Shown: in pieces, positions 1 through 8,936 of the stretch
Layout: each line of letters starts with the position of its first letter
Position numbering within the stretch: the stretch's first letter is position 1
Assembly: GCA_964629825.1 (NCBI GenBank)
Contig: CAZVUW010000025.1
Span: forward strand, 1-33,056
Direction of reading: 5' to 3'
Length of the DNA: 33,056 nt
Source of the DNA: CAZVUW01 sp964629825
GTDB lineage: Bacteria; Actinomycetota; Nitriliruptoria; Euzebyales; Egibacteraceae
The notes under the pieces: generated by a model
Told to the model about the DNA's origin: nothing
Database searches by the model: none
The model's input: the letters and a program-made list of their open reading frames with translations, nothing else
Translations under genes and position numbers: made by a program

Positions 1-1286
<1,286 letters not shown>

Positions 1287-1429
1287 AGTGTGCTGGACCT
1301 CCTCGCGGCCGAGTTCTGGCGGTGCGGTACGGCTGCGGGGAAGAGGCGGCGGCGGGCGCGACGCCAGCTGCTCGAGCGGCGACGCGGCCAGCGCCCGCTC
1401 TCGAGTTCGCCGAGTTACAACCGTGTGAT

Positions 1430-1459
1430 CCGCGGGCGTCCTGACCTTACCACCCGCGG
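1430..1459 (-). terminator. Hairpin between rluD and dnaE, possible terminator
   Basis: CCGCGGG at 1430-1436 pairs perfectly with CCCGCGG at 1453-1459 around a 16-nt loop. It lies 16 nt beyond the rluD stop. No T-run follows, so it is only a candidate weak terminator or attenuator between rluD and dnaE. The rest of the 188-bp gap holds a possible minus-strand -10 (TGTAAC, 1414-1419) with no clear -35. Confidence 0.3.
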
Positions 1460-1474
1460 CGGGTCCTCCCGAGG

Positions 1475-2398
1475 CTACAGCGTGGACCGGGCTCTGCTGA
1501 GGTCCTCGGGCAGGTCCTCCTCGAGCTCGAGCCGCTCACCGGTGACCGGGTGCTCGAAGGCCAGCCGGCGGGCGTGCAGGGCCGGTCGGTTCAGGCCGAG
1601 CTCGGCGGCGAGCGCCGCCGAGGCGCCGTAGGCCTGGTCCCCCACGACCGGGTGGCCGATGGCGGACATGTGGACGCGGACCTGGTGCGTCCGTCCCGTC
1701 TCCAGGCGCACCGACACCTCGGCGCAGCGGCCGTGCGCGGCGAGCAGGTCGTAGTGGCTGACGGCGCGCTTGCCCCCGCCGTCGACGGTGAAGCGGGTGC
1801 GACGGGTCCGCGATCGGGCCAGCGGCGCATCCACCGTCGCCCGCGGCGGGTCTGGCACGCCCTCGACCAGCGCCCAGTACTCGCGCCGGACGGCGTGCGC
1901 GGTCAGCGCGGCCTTCAGGCCGTCGGCGGCCGCGGTGGTCTTCGCGACGACCATCAGCCCGGACGTGCCGCGGTCCAGCCGGTGAACGATCCCAGGCCGG
2001 TCCGGGTCACCGACGTCGGCCAGCGCGACGCCCATCGCGCGCAGCGCGTCGACCAGCGTGGCGCCGCGTGTGCCGGCGCCGCGGTGGACCACGACCCCGG
2101 CGGGCTTGGCGACGACCACGAGGTGGGCGTCCTCATAGCGCAGCGGGACGGGCTCGGGGGTGGGGGCGGGTGGCTCGGGCGCGGGCGCGACGACCTCGAC
2201 CGTCTCGCCCTCGGTCAGGCGCTGGGACTTCGCCACGGCGCGACCGCCGACCCGCACCAGGCCGGCGGCGATGCGCTCGGCGGCGGCCGTGCGAGGCTCG
2301 TCCAGCCAAGCGGCGAGAACCTGGTCGATGCGGCGACCCGCCTCGTCAGGCTCGACCCGGCGGACCAGCACGGCGTCAATGGCCGGCTCGCTCATCAC
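1475..2398 (-). CDS. rluD: RluA/RluD-family 23S rRNA pseudouridine synthase
   Basis: The product isomerises specific uridines of large-subunit rRNA to pseudouridine. It is 307 residues long, the usual family size. An S4-like RNA-binding domain occupies about residues 18-75 (RRIDQVLAAWL near the front). The catalytic domain carries the signature HRLDRGTSGL with the catalytic aspartate at position 142, preceded by VVAKPAGVVVHRG. The start is GTG 2398 or the next codon, ATG 2395; neither has a strong ribosome site, so translation is probably coupled to lspA, which ends 9 nt upstream. The lspA-rluD pairing is common in bacteria. The family is certain, but RluD rather than another RluA-type enzyme rests on the S4 domain and the gene neighbourhood. 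Confidence 0.93.
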   Translation of the reverse strand: MMSEPAIDAVLVRRVEPDEAGRRIDQVLAAWLDEPRTAAAERIAAGLVRVGGRAVAKSQRLTEGETVEVVAPAPEPPAPTPEPVPLRYEDAHLVVVAKPAGVVVHRGAGTRGATLVDALRAMGVALADVGDPDRPGIVHRLDRGTSGLMVVAKTTAAADGLKAALTAHAVRREYWALVEGVPDPPRATVDAPLARSRTRRTRFTVDGGGKRAVSHYDLLAAHGRCAEVSVRLETGRTHQVRVHMSAIGHPVVGDQAYGASAALAAELGLNRPALHARRLAFEHPVTGERLELEEDLPEDLSRARSTL

Positions 2399-2407
2399 GC
2401 CGCCCGT

Positions 2408-3001
2408 CTAGCCGCGCGGGCCGGCGGTGTCCGGGCGCACCGAGGCGGTGCGCGTCCGGGCGTCCTGGCGGGCGCGCTCCTCCCGATCGACCAGGAACAT
2501 CAGCAGGAGGATCAGCACCGCCCCTACGACGATGCCGGTGTCGGCGATGTTGAACTTCGGCCACCACCCGATGCTGATGAAGTCGACGACCCCGCCGTTG
2601 GGGAAGCCGGGCTCGCGGAACAGCCGGTCGAGCAGGTTGCCGAAGGCTCCGCCGGTGACGAGGCCGTAGGCGAACGCCAGCGACAGCCGGTCCGTCCGGG
2701 GCAGGGCGCGCAGGACGATCGCGAAGACGATCACGGACACGAGCACGAACATCCCCGAGAAGGCCGGGATGTTGAACGCAGCGTCGGTGTTGCGGACCAG
2801 GTGCCACTCGACCAGACCGCCGAGGCCCGCGTCGACGGGGCCGCGCCCCTGCAGGGTCTCGACCGCGAGCACCTTCGTGGCCTGGTCGAGCAGAACCCAG
2901 ATGGCGGCCACGCCGGCGGTCACCGCGTAGACCAGTCGACCGGGCAGGGCTCGCCGCGGAGCCGCGGGCGCATCCGTAGCGCTGGCGGGGGTAGTCGTCA
3001 T
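2408..3001 (-). CDS. lspA: Lipoprotein signal peptidase (signal peptidase II)
   Basis: This inner-membrane aspartyl protease removes signal peptides from diacylglyceryl-modified prolipoproteins. The 197-residue form from ATG 3001 has four hydrophobic segments, near 23-37, 82-99, 108-122 and 155-172. The catalytic aspartates sit in GNLLDRL (D125) and FNIADTG (D154). DQATK near 39-43 is the usual first motif. The motif normally written RNxGAAF reads RNTDAAF at 70-76, with Asp in place of Gly. A GTG at 3010 would add three residues, but the ATG is better placed after GGCCGGG. The N-terminus carries about 20 Ala/Pro/Thr-rich residues before the first helix. It is the first gene of the lspA-rluD pair and is divergent from ileS. 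Confidence 0.95.
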   Translation of the reverse strand: MTTTPASATDAPAAPRRALPGRLVYAVTAGVAAIWVLLDQATKVLAVETLQGRGPVDAGLGGLVEWHLVRNTDAAFNIPAFSGMFVLVSVIVFAIVLRALPRTDRLSLAFAYGLVTGGAFGNLLDRLFREPGFPNGGVVDFISIGWWPKFNIADTGIVVGAVLILLLMFLVDREERARQDARTRTASVRPDTAGPRG

Positions 3002-3070
3002 CCCGGCCACTGTAGAGGCACGCGCCGGATCAAGACCTCCTCCGGCTGCGGGTGAAGGTGACGGCCCCGC

Positions 3071-3076
3071 TACGAT
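3071..3076 (+). promoter_or_regulatory. Candidate -10 element for ileS
   Basis: TACGAT lies 75 nt before the ileS start in the 150-bp divergent gap with lspA. It matches the actinobacterial TANNNT -10 pattern, but I see no good -35 at 16-19 nt upstream. The gap shows no T-box sequence such as GGGTGGNACCGCG, although some actinobacterial ileS leaders have one. Confidence 0.35.
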
Positions 3077-3151
3077 TCAACGGACGGCTTCCAGCGAGTC
3101 GCCGTCGACGTGCGGCGGCGTACCCACCGAGCAGTGCAGAAAGGTCTGTGC

Positions 3152-6100
3152 GTGGGCTTCGATCCAGTCCCTCAGCAGCCCTCGTTCCCGCGCCTCGAGG
3201 AGGAGGTCCTGGCGCGCTGGCGCGAGCGGAACGTGTTCGAGCGCTCGATCACCCAGCGCGAGGGTGCGCCGCTCTACCGCTTCTACGAGGGCCCGCCGAC
3301 CGCCAATGGCCAGCCGGGCGTGCACCACGTGCCCGCGCGCACCTTCAAGGACCTGTTCCCGCGCTACCGGACCATGAAGGGCTACCAGGTGCCGCGGCAG
3401 GCCGGCTGGGACTGCCACGGCATCCCCGTCGAGGTGGCGGTCGAGCGCGAGCTCGGCTTCAACAGCAAGCGCGACATCGAGGCCTACGGCGTCGCCGAGT
3501 TCAACGCCCGCTGCCGCGAGTCCGTCCAGCGCTACGTGGACGACTGGAAGGCGCTGACCGAGCGGATCGGCTACTGGGTCGACTTCGACAGCGCTTACTG
3601 GACGATGAGCGACAGCTACGTCGAGAGCGTCTGGTGGTCGCTCGCCAAGCTCTACTACGACGGCCTGATCTACGAGGGCCACCGGGTCGTCCCCTACTGC
3701 CCGCGCTGCGGCACCGCGCTCTCGGACCACGAGGTCGCCCAGGGCTACGCCACCGCCGAGGACCCCTCGGTGTACGTGCGCTTCCCGCTCCTCGACGGAC
3801 CGCTCGCGGGGGAGGGCGCCGCCCTGCTGGTGTGGACCACCACGCCGTGGACGCTCATCTCCAACAGCGCCGTGGCCATCGGACAGGACATCCGCTACGT
3901 CCTGGTCGACGCCGGCGAGCACGGCCGGCTGGTCCTGGCCGCCGACCTGGTCGAGACGGTCCTCGGCGAGGGCGCCGCCGTCCTGCGCGACGTCGGCCAG
4001 GAGGAGCTGATCGGCTCGCACTACGAGGGACCGTTCTCCTTCGTGGGCCCCGGATCGGGTGACGGAACCGAGGACCACCCGGCGTGGCGCTCCGTGCTGA
4101 CCGCGGACTTCGTCACCACCACAGACGGCACCGGGATCGTCCACATGGCGCCCGCCTTCGGCGCGGACGACATGGCGGTCGGGCGCGCTCACGGCCTGCC
4201 GGTCGTCAACCCCGTCGACCTCGAGGGCCGCTTCGTCGAGCGCGTCGAGCCCTTCGCCGGGCAGTTCGTGAAGGACGCCGACCCGGCGATCACCGAAGAC
4301 CTGCGCCAGCGCGGCCTCCTGGTGCGTGCCGGCACCTACACGCACACCTATCCGTTCTGCTGGCGCTGCTCGACCCCGCTGCTCTACTACGCGAAGCCGT
4401 CCTGGTACATCGCCACCACCAAGGTGCGCGACCAGATGCTCGCCGCCAACGCCGAGGTGGACTGGCACCCCGAGCACATCCGCGACGGCCGCTACGGCAA
4501 CTGGCTGGTCAACAACGTCGACTGGGCCCTCTCGCGCGAGCGCTACTGGGGCACCCCGCTGCCCCTGTGGCGCTGCTCCGAGTGCGGCGACGTCATCGCC
4601 GTGTCGTCGCGGGAGGACCTCGGCCGGCGCGCCGGCCGCGACCTGTCGGATCTGGACCCGCACCGCCCCCACGTCGACGAGGTCGTCCTCGACTGCGCCG
4701 CCTGCGGCGGCGAGCAGACGTCCCGCCGCGTGCCCGAGGTGATCGACGCCTGGTACGACTCTGGGGCCATGCCGTTCGCCCAGTTCGGCTATCCGCATGT
4801 GCCGGGCAGCGAGGAGGTCTTCACCGACCGCTTCCCCGCCCAGCTGGTCGCCGAGGGCCTAGACCAGACGCGCGGCTGGTTCTACTCGCTGATGGCGGTC
4901 TCGACGCTGCTGTTCGGCCGCAACAGCTACGAGTCGGTCCTCTGCTTCGGCCTGGTGGTCGACGCCGAGGGCAAGAAGATGTCCAAGTCCCGCGGCAACG
5001 TCGTCGACCCGTGGGAGGTCATCAACACCTTCGGCGCCGACGCGCTGCGCTGGCTGATCATCACGGGCGGAAACCCCTGGGCCGAGCAGCGCATCGGCAT
5101 GGAGACCGTCGGCGAGGCCGTCCGCCGCTTCCTGCTCACCCTCTGGAACACGGTCTACTTCTTCACGACCTACGCGCGCCTTGACGGCTGGACCCCGGCG
5201 GCCGAGGCGCCGCCGGTCTCCGAGCGGCCGGTCATGGACCGCTGGATCCTCGCCGAGCTCGCCGACGTCGTCCGCGAGGTGGACGCCGGGCTCGCGGTCT
5301 ACGACGCCACCGCCGCCGGACGGCGGATCGCCGAGTTCACCGACGACCTCTCCAACTGGTACGTGCGGCGCAGCCGTCGCCGCTTCTGGTCGGAGGGCGA
5401 CAGCGCCGACAAGCGCGCGGCCTTCGCCACCCTGCACACCTGCCTGGTCGAGCTGGCCGGGCTGCTGGCGCCGTTCACGCCGTTCATCGCCGACGAGCTG
5501 CATGAGCGCCTGGTGCGTTCGGTGGTGCCGGACGCGCCCGACAGCGTCCACCTGCGCGAGTTCCCCGTGCCCGACGCCAAAGCGGCCAACCCGGCGCTGC
5601 GTCAGGCGATGCGGGCGGCCCGTCAGGTCGTGGAGCTGGGCCGGCGCGCTCGCAACGAGGCTCGGATCGGCGTGCGGCAGCCGTTGCGCACCGCGCTGGT
5701 CACCCTGCCGGCCGGCGAGCGCGACAGCTGGAGCCTGGTCGCCGACGTCGTGGCGGACGAGCTGAACGTCAAGAGCATCGAGCTGCCCCAGGCGTCCTCC
5801 GACGTGGTCGAGCGCAGCCTCAAGCCGAACTTCCGCGCCCTCGGCCCGGTCTTCGGCAGCCGCACCGCCGAGGTCGCCAAGGCGATCTCCGCCGCCGACG
5901 CCGAGGTGGTGGCCGAGGCACTCTCCTCGCAAGGCTCGGCGACGATCGACGTGGGCGGCGAGTCGTTCACCGTGACCTCGGAGCAGGTCACGGTGGTCGA
6001 GGAGGCCCGCACCGGCTGGCAGGTCGCCACCGAGGGCGCCTACAGCGTCGCCATCGACCTGACCATCGACGAGGAGCTGCGCTCGGAGGGCATCGCCCGC

Positions 6101-6340
6101 GAGCTCGTCAGGGCGATCAACGACCTGCGCAAGCGCCGCGAGCTGGACCTGTCCGACCGCATCGTCCTGTCCATCGAGGCCAAGGACGACGTCGCCCGCG
6201 CCCTCGACGCCCACGAGCAGTGGATCGCCGGCGAGGTGCTCGCCACCTCGATACAGCGCAGCACCCCGGCCGGAGGCGACGCCGAGGAGCTCCAGGTGGC
6301 CGACTCCGCGGTGCGCGTGGCCATCGAGCGGGCAGCGTGA
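3152..6340 (+). CDS. ileS: Isoleucyl-tRNA synthetase, eukaryote-like (IleS2) type
   Basis: The enzyme charges tRNA-Ile with isoleucine in the cytoplasm. From the GTG at 3152 it has 1062 residues, typical of the long IleS2 class. The HIGH region reads GPPTANGQPGVHHV (47-60), which is the eukaryote-like form and not the bacterial GPPYANG form. The KMSKS loop is exact at 609-613. TTPWT in the middle belongs to the CP1 editing domain, and paired cysteines (CPRCG; CSECG; CAACGG) look like zinc-binding sites. I chose GTG 3152 because GAAAGG lies 7 nt before it; GTGs at 3110 and 3134 lack this. It is inverted relative to lspA and divIVA, and its stop overlaps the next gene by 4 nt. Known IleS2 enzymes tend to be insensitive to mupirocin; that is family knowledge and was not tested here. 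Confidence 0.97.
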   Translation: MGFDPVPQQPSFPRLEEEVLARWRERNVFERSITQREGAPLYRFYEGPPTANGQPGVHHVPARTFKDLFPRYRTMKGYQVPRQAGWDCHGIPVEVAVERELGFNSKRDIEAYGVAEFNARCRESVQRYVDDWKALTERIGYWVDFDSAYWTMSDSYVESVWWSLAKLYYDGLIYEGHRVVPYCPRCGTALSDHEVAQGYATAEDPSVYVRFPLLDGPLAGEGAALLVWTTTPWTLISNSAVAIGQDIRYVLVDAGEHGRLVLAADLVETVLGEGAAVLRDVGQEELIGSHYEGPFSFVGPGSGDGTEDHPAWRSVLTADFVTTTDGTGIVHMAPAFGADDMAVGRAHGLPVVNPVDLEGRFVERVEPFAGQFVKDADPAITEDLRQRGLLVRAGTYTHTYPFCWRCSTPLLYYAKPSWYIATTKVRDQMLAANAEVDWHPEHIRDGRYGNWLVNNVDWALSRERYWGTPLPLWRCSECGDVIAVSSREDLGRRAGRDLSDLDPHRPHVDEVVLDCAACGGEQTSRRVPEVIDAWYDSGAMPFAQFGYPHVPGSEEVFTDRFPAQLVAEGLDQTRGWFYSLMAVSTLLFGRNSYESVLCFGLVVDAEGKKMSKSRGNVVDPWEVINTFGADALRWLIITGGNPWAEQRIGMETVGEAVRRFLLTLWNTVYFFTTYARLDGWTPAAEAPPVSERPVMDRWILAELADVVREVDAGLAVYDATAAGRRIAEFTDDLSNWYVRRSRRRFWSEGDSADKRAAFATLHTCLVELAGLLAPFTPFIADELHERLVRSVVPDAPDSVHLREFPVPDAKAANPALRQAMRAARQVVELGRRARNEARIGVRQPLRTALVTLPAGERDSWSLVADVVADELNVKSIELPQASSDVVERSLKPNFRALGPVFGSRTAEVAKAISAADAEVVAEALSSQGSATIDVGGESFTVTSEQVTVVEEARTGWQVATEGAYSVAIDLTIDEELRSEGIARELVRAINDLRKRRELDLSDRIVLSIEAKDDVARALDAHEQWIAGEVLATSIQRSTPAGGDAEELQVADSAVRVAIERAA

Positions 6341-6930
6341 CCACGCTGCGCCGTGTCTTGGCGGTCTTGGGAGGCCGCGCGCGGGTGCTGGCAACGGCGC
6401 TCAGCGGCAGCCCGCCGAGCAGCGGCGCCCCTGGCGGGCTGCGGTCCAGGTCGCGCGCGGCGGCCGGCGTGCGCGGTGCAGCCCACGTGGCGCCGCCGCC
6501 CTGGGAGCCGCGGCTGCTGACGGCCCTCGCCACCTGGGAGCCGCAGCCGCCCAAGACCCCCCTGGGCCGGGTGGCGGCCTACGCCTGGGCCGCCCCGATC
6601 ACCCTCGGCGGCCTGATCGCCGGTCTGAGCGCCGGCGTGCGCCCGCGCCCGTACCGCGGCGCCCTGCTGTTCCCCGGCGCTCGCGGCCTCCCCCGCCGCT
6701 TCTTCGCCGCCCGCGGCTACTCGGCCTTCGCCATCGGCCACGCGGTCGTCACCCGCTCCCCCAACCCCAGCGAGCGCCTGCTCGCCCACGAGCTGGTCCA
6801 CGTCCGCCAGGCCGAGCGCCTCGGCATCCTGATGGCCCCTGTCTACGGCCTGCTGCTGCTGATCTACGGCTACGCCCGTCACCCCCTCGAGCGCGCCGCC
6901 CGTCAGGCCCAGCGCCGCTGGCACCCCTAG
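6337..6930 (+). CDS. Small membrane protein with HExxH motif, coupled to ileS
   Basis: I do not recognise a named family with certainty. The GTG start overlaps the ileS stop by 4 nt (GTGA), so the two are probably translationally coupled. The 197-residue product has a basic, low-complexity first 50 residues, hydrophobic stretches near 80-101 and 164-180, and HELVHVRQAERLG at 151-163. HELVH is an exact HExxH zinc-protease motif, and a further Glu (HPLERAAR, residue 185) could be the third ligand. Similar HELVHVRQ proteins with a nearby hydrophobic segment occur in many actinobacteria, usually as hypothetical or DUF4157-like. It may be a small membrane-bound gluzincin or a degenerate relative; no substrate can be inferred. 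Its stop overlaps the stop of the convergent gene by 2 nt. Confidence 0.8.
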   Translation: MTTLRRVLAVLGGRARVLATALSGSPPSSGAPGGLRSRSRAAAGVRGAAHVAPPPWEPRLLTALATWEPQPPKTPLGRVAAYAWAAPITLGGLIAGLSAGVRPRPYRGALLFPGARGLPRRFFAARGYSAFAIGHAVVTRSPNPSERLLAHELVHVRQAERLGILMAPVYGLLLLIYGYARHPLERAARQAQRRWHP

Positions 6931-7298
6931 CCGCCCGGGCGCGGGGGTCTAGTCGCGGGAGGGCTCGTCCTCTGCGGCCGCTCAGGCGTCGAGGCGTCAG
7001 TGTCCGACTCGGTCGCGGCCGGCTCAGGCTCACCCGCCCCGCCCTCGCCCGTGGCCTCGGCCTCGGCGGCCGCGGTAGGTGAGGCGCCGGCCCAGGAGGC
7101 GCCGCCTTCGGCGCTGCCGACGATGGGGCGGCGCGAGGGGCGGCGACGGAAGACGCCGATCGCGAGGAGGACGGCGGCGACCAGGCAGGCGCCGATCGAG
7201 GCGTACACCCACAGAAGCGGGTCGTCGCCGACGCCGAGGACTCCGAGCATGAGCAGCACGAAGCCCACGACGACCAGGAGCATGCTGAGGGCGATCAC
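6927..7298 (-). CDS. Small two-helix membrane protein with acidic tail
   Basis: This is an unrecognised 123-residue protein. Two hydrophobic helices (about 4-24 and 29-49) are joined by the short GDD loop and followed by RRR, so both ends probably face the cytoplasm. The remaining 70 residues are rich in Ala, Glu, Thr and Pro, acidic in the middle, and likely disordered. GTG 7298 was chosen because GGAGG lies about 6 nt upstream and the first helix starts directly after it; the frame continues upstream over divIVA but looks non-coding there. It lies 16 nt after divIVA on the same strand and is likely co-transcribed, so a role near the poles or septum is possible by context only. Confidence 0.72.
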   Translation of the reverse strand: MIALSMLLVVVGFVLLMLGVLGVGDDPLLWVYASIGACLVAAVLLAIGVFRRRPSRRPIVGSAEGGASWAGASPTAAAEAEATGEGGAGEPEPAATESDTDASTPERPQRTSPPATRPPRPGG

Positions 7299-7314
7299 GG
7301 GAGCCTCCGCCGGC

Positions 7315-8082
7315 CTACTCGGAGCGCCAGTCGTCCTGGGTCTGACCGCCCAGGCGACCGGGCGCCGAGCCATGGCCAAGGCGCCGCGGCGCGGAGCCCT
7401 GCTCGCTGAAGAAGTCCTCGTCCAGCTCGATGTCACCCAGGACCGAGGTGGGCTCGTCATCCTCGTACCCGGTGCTGCCAGGGTCCTGGGTCACGTCGGG
7501 GTCGCTCGGCGGCGGCTGCGGGACGGCCGGGTGCGGCTCCTGGGCGGCGGGCTGGCCCTCGCTCAGCTCGGCCCCGTCGCCGTAGGTCGCGAGGTCGGCG
7601 ATGGCGGCCGGCACGTCGGGCAGCTCCCCAGCGCGGTCAAGGAGCGCCAGCTGCTCGGCGATCACGGCGCGCACGCGGGTGCGGTATTCGGAGCGGAAGC
7701 GGACCAGGCTCTCGGCGGCGCGGGACACGCGCGCAGCCTCGGAGTCGAGGGCGGCGCGCTCGGCTGCTACACGCTGCTGGGATTCCTCGAGCATGGCGGC
7801 CGCCTGCGTGCGGGCGTCCTCGAGGATGCGCTGGGCCTCCTCCTGGGCGGCGGCGATGGTGTCGTCGGCGGTCCGCTGCGCGGTCATGAGGGTGCGCGCC
7901 AGAAGCTCGCTCGGCTCCTCCGAAGCTTGGCGCACGCGCCGCTCCAGCTCGTCGCGCTCGGCGATGAGGGCGTCAAGCTCGGCGATGACGCGCTCGAGGA
8001 AGGCGTCGACCTCCTCGACGTCATAGCCCCGACGGCGCTCGCGGAAGCGCTGGTTGCGGACGTCCTGCGGGGTCAGTGCCAT
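7315..8082 (-). CDS. divIVA: DivIVA-domain polar growth/division protein (Wag31-like)
   Basis: In actinobacteria DivIVA (Wag31) gathers at curved membrane at poles and septa and directs wall synthesis. The 255-residue protein opens with MALTPQDVRNQRF and GYDVEEVDAFLERV, the conserved membrane-binding DivIVA N-terminus. A long coiled coil rich in Glu, Arg, Ala and Gln runs from about residue 27 to 165. The last 85 residues are acidic and Gly/Pro/Ser-rich with no clear domain. AAGGAGG lies just upstream of the ATG. It is the fourth gene of the yggS-sepF-yggT-divIVA row and 18 nt after yggT, the classic Gram-positive arrangement behind ftsZ. It could be called wag31 by synteny; essentiality is not shown by sequence. 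Confidence 0.93.
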   Translation of the reverse strand: MALTPQDVRNQRFRERRRGYDVEEVDAFLERVIAELDALIAERDELERRVRQASEEPSELLARTLMTAQRTADDTIAAAQEEAQRILEDARTQAAAMLEESQQRVAAERAALDSEAARVSRAAESLVRFRSEYRTRVRAVIAEQLALLDRAGELPDVPAAIADLATYGDGAELSEGQPAAQEPHPAVPQPPPSDPDVTQDPGSTGYEDDEPTSVLGDIELDEDFFSEQGSAPRRLGHGSAPGRLGGQTQDDWRSE

Positions 8083-8100
8083 TGGGGCCTCCTTGCGCAG

Positions 8101-8388
8101 CTACAGCCTGCACAGCAGCGGCATGAGCAGCCAGCGGATCCCGAAGAAGACGATCAGGGGCGACAGGTCAAGTGCGCCCGCGCCGATGCGCAGCGGCGGC
8201 AGCGCGTTGCGCAGCGGCCGCAGGATCGGGTCGGTGAGGGCCGACAGGAAGCGCGCCAGGGGCAGCAGCGGCTCCGGCAGCGAGGGCACCCAGGACAGGA
8301 TGATCCGGGCGATCAGCACCAGCATGTAAAGCTGCAGCAGCGCGCACAGCAGGGTGCCGATCGCGGTCTGTGCCAGGATCATCCTCAC
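8101..8388 (-). CDS. yggT: YggT family membrane protein (YlmG-like)
   Basis: This 95-residue integral membrane protein belongs to the YggT/YlmG family. It has a hydrophobic helix at about 3-27 and another near 75-93. The family signature between them reads LSWVPSLPEP, then FLSALTDPILRPLRNALPP. The family lies beside sepF in many Gram-positives, and plant homologues act in plastid nucleoid and division functions; the bacterial role is not well defined. The GTG start overlaps the sepF stop by 4 nt; an ATG two codons later (8382) is an alternative. Its place between sepF and divIVA is strong support. Confidence 0.92.
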   Translation of the reverse strand: MRMILAQTAIGTLLCALLQLYMLVLIARIILSWVPSLPEPLLPLARFLSALTDPILRPLRNALPPLRIGAGALDLSPLIVFFGIRWLLMPLLCRL

Positions 8389-8909
8389 GCCTGGTTGAAG
8401 AAGCCGCGCTCGCTGAGCCTGCGGCGCTCCTCGGTCGACACATCGGTTCCCACCGGCGTCAGCAGGAACACGCGGTCCCCAACGCGCTCGATCCGCCCGT
8501 CCAGCCCGTAGATCAGGCCGGAGGCGAAGTCGAGCAGCCGCTTGGCGACGCTCTCGCTGGCACCGGCGAGGTTCATGATGACCGGGATGCCGTTGCGGAA
8601 GCGCTCACCGACCTCCTCGACGTCGTTGAAGGTCGTCGGGTTGGTGATGTGCACCTTGTGCGAGGTCACCGGCCGCACGTTCGAGGACTGGCCGGTGCTC
8701 GACCCCGAGCTGGCGGACCCGAAGCCGCCATCGCGGTCGCCGATCGTCCGCACGGGTGCCGGGGCGATCCGCCGGACGTTGGACGGCTCGCTGCGCGAGA
8801 GGCCGCTGTCCGACTGCTGCGGCAGCTCCTCGGAGGCGTCGGCGTACTCGTCGTCGTACTCCTCGACCAGGCCGAGGAAGGCGCCGATCTTCTTCCATGT
8901 CTGCGACAT
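8385..8909 (-). CDS. sepF: Cell division protein SepF
   Basis: SepF binds the C-terminal tail of FtsZ and anchors Z-rings to the membrane through an N-terminal amphipathic helix. In actinobacteria, which mostly lack FtsA, it is the main anchor. This 174-residue copy starts MSQTWKKIGAFLGL, a good amphipathic helix. A disordered Ser/Gly/Asp-rich linker runs from about 17 to 78. The globular SepF (DUF552) domain spans about 79-165, with PTTFNDVEEVGERFRNG, VIMNLAGASESVAKRLLDFASG and the VFLLTP strand. AGAGGAG lies upstream of the ATG with a slightly long spacer. It overlaps yggT by 4 nt and follows yggS by 27 nt. Confidence 0.95.
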   Translation of the reverse strand: MSQTWKKIGAFLGLVEEYDDEYADASEELPQQSDSGLSRSEPSNVRRIAPAPVRTIGDRDGGFGSASSGSSTGQSSNVRPVTSHKVHITNPTTFNDVEEVGERFRNGIPVIMNLAGASESVAKRLLDFASGLIYGLDGRIERVGDRVFLLTPVGTDVSTEERRRLSERGFFNQA

Positions 8910-8936
8910 CTCGCGTTCGCTCTCCTCTTGGCGTGT

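Noticed and set aside
3011..3151. T-box leader for ileS
   Set aside because: No GGGTGGNACCGCG-like antiterminator or specifier hairpin could be found in the 141-bp gap.
3077..4798. 573-codon minus-strand frame opposite ileS
   Set aside because: The plus strand encodes IleS with exact HIGH-region and editing motifs; the antisense product shows no domain.
4859..6394. 511-codon minus-strand frame opposite the 3' half of ileS
   Set aside because: It is an antisense shadow of the KMSKS and anticodon-binding parts of IleS, with repetitive Gly/Asp/Val content.
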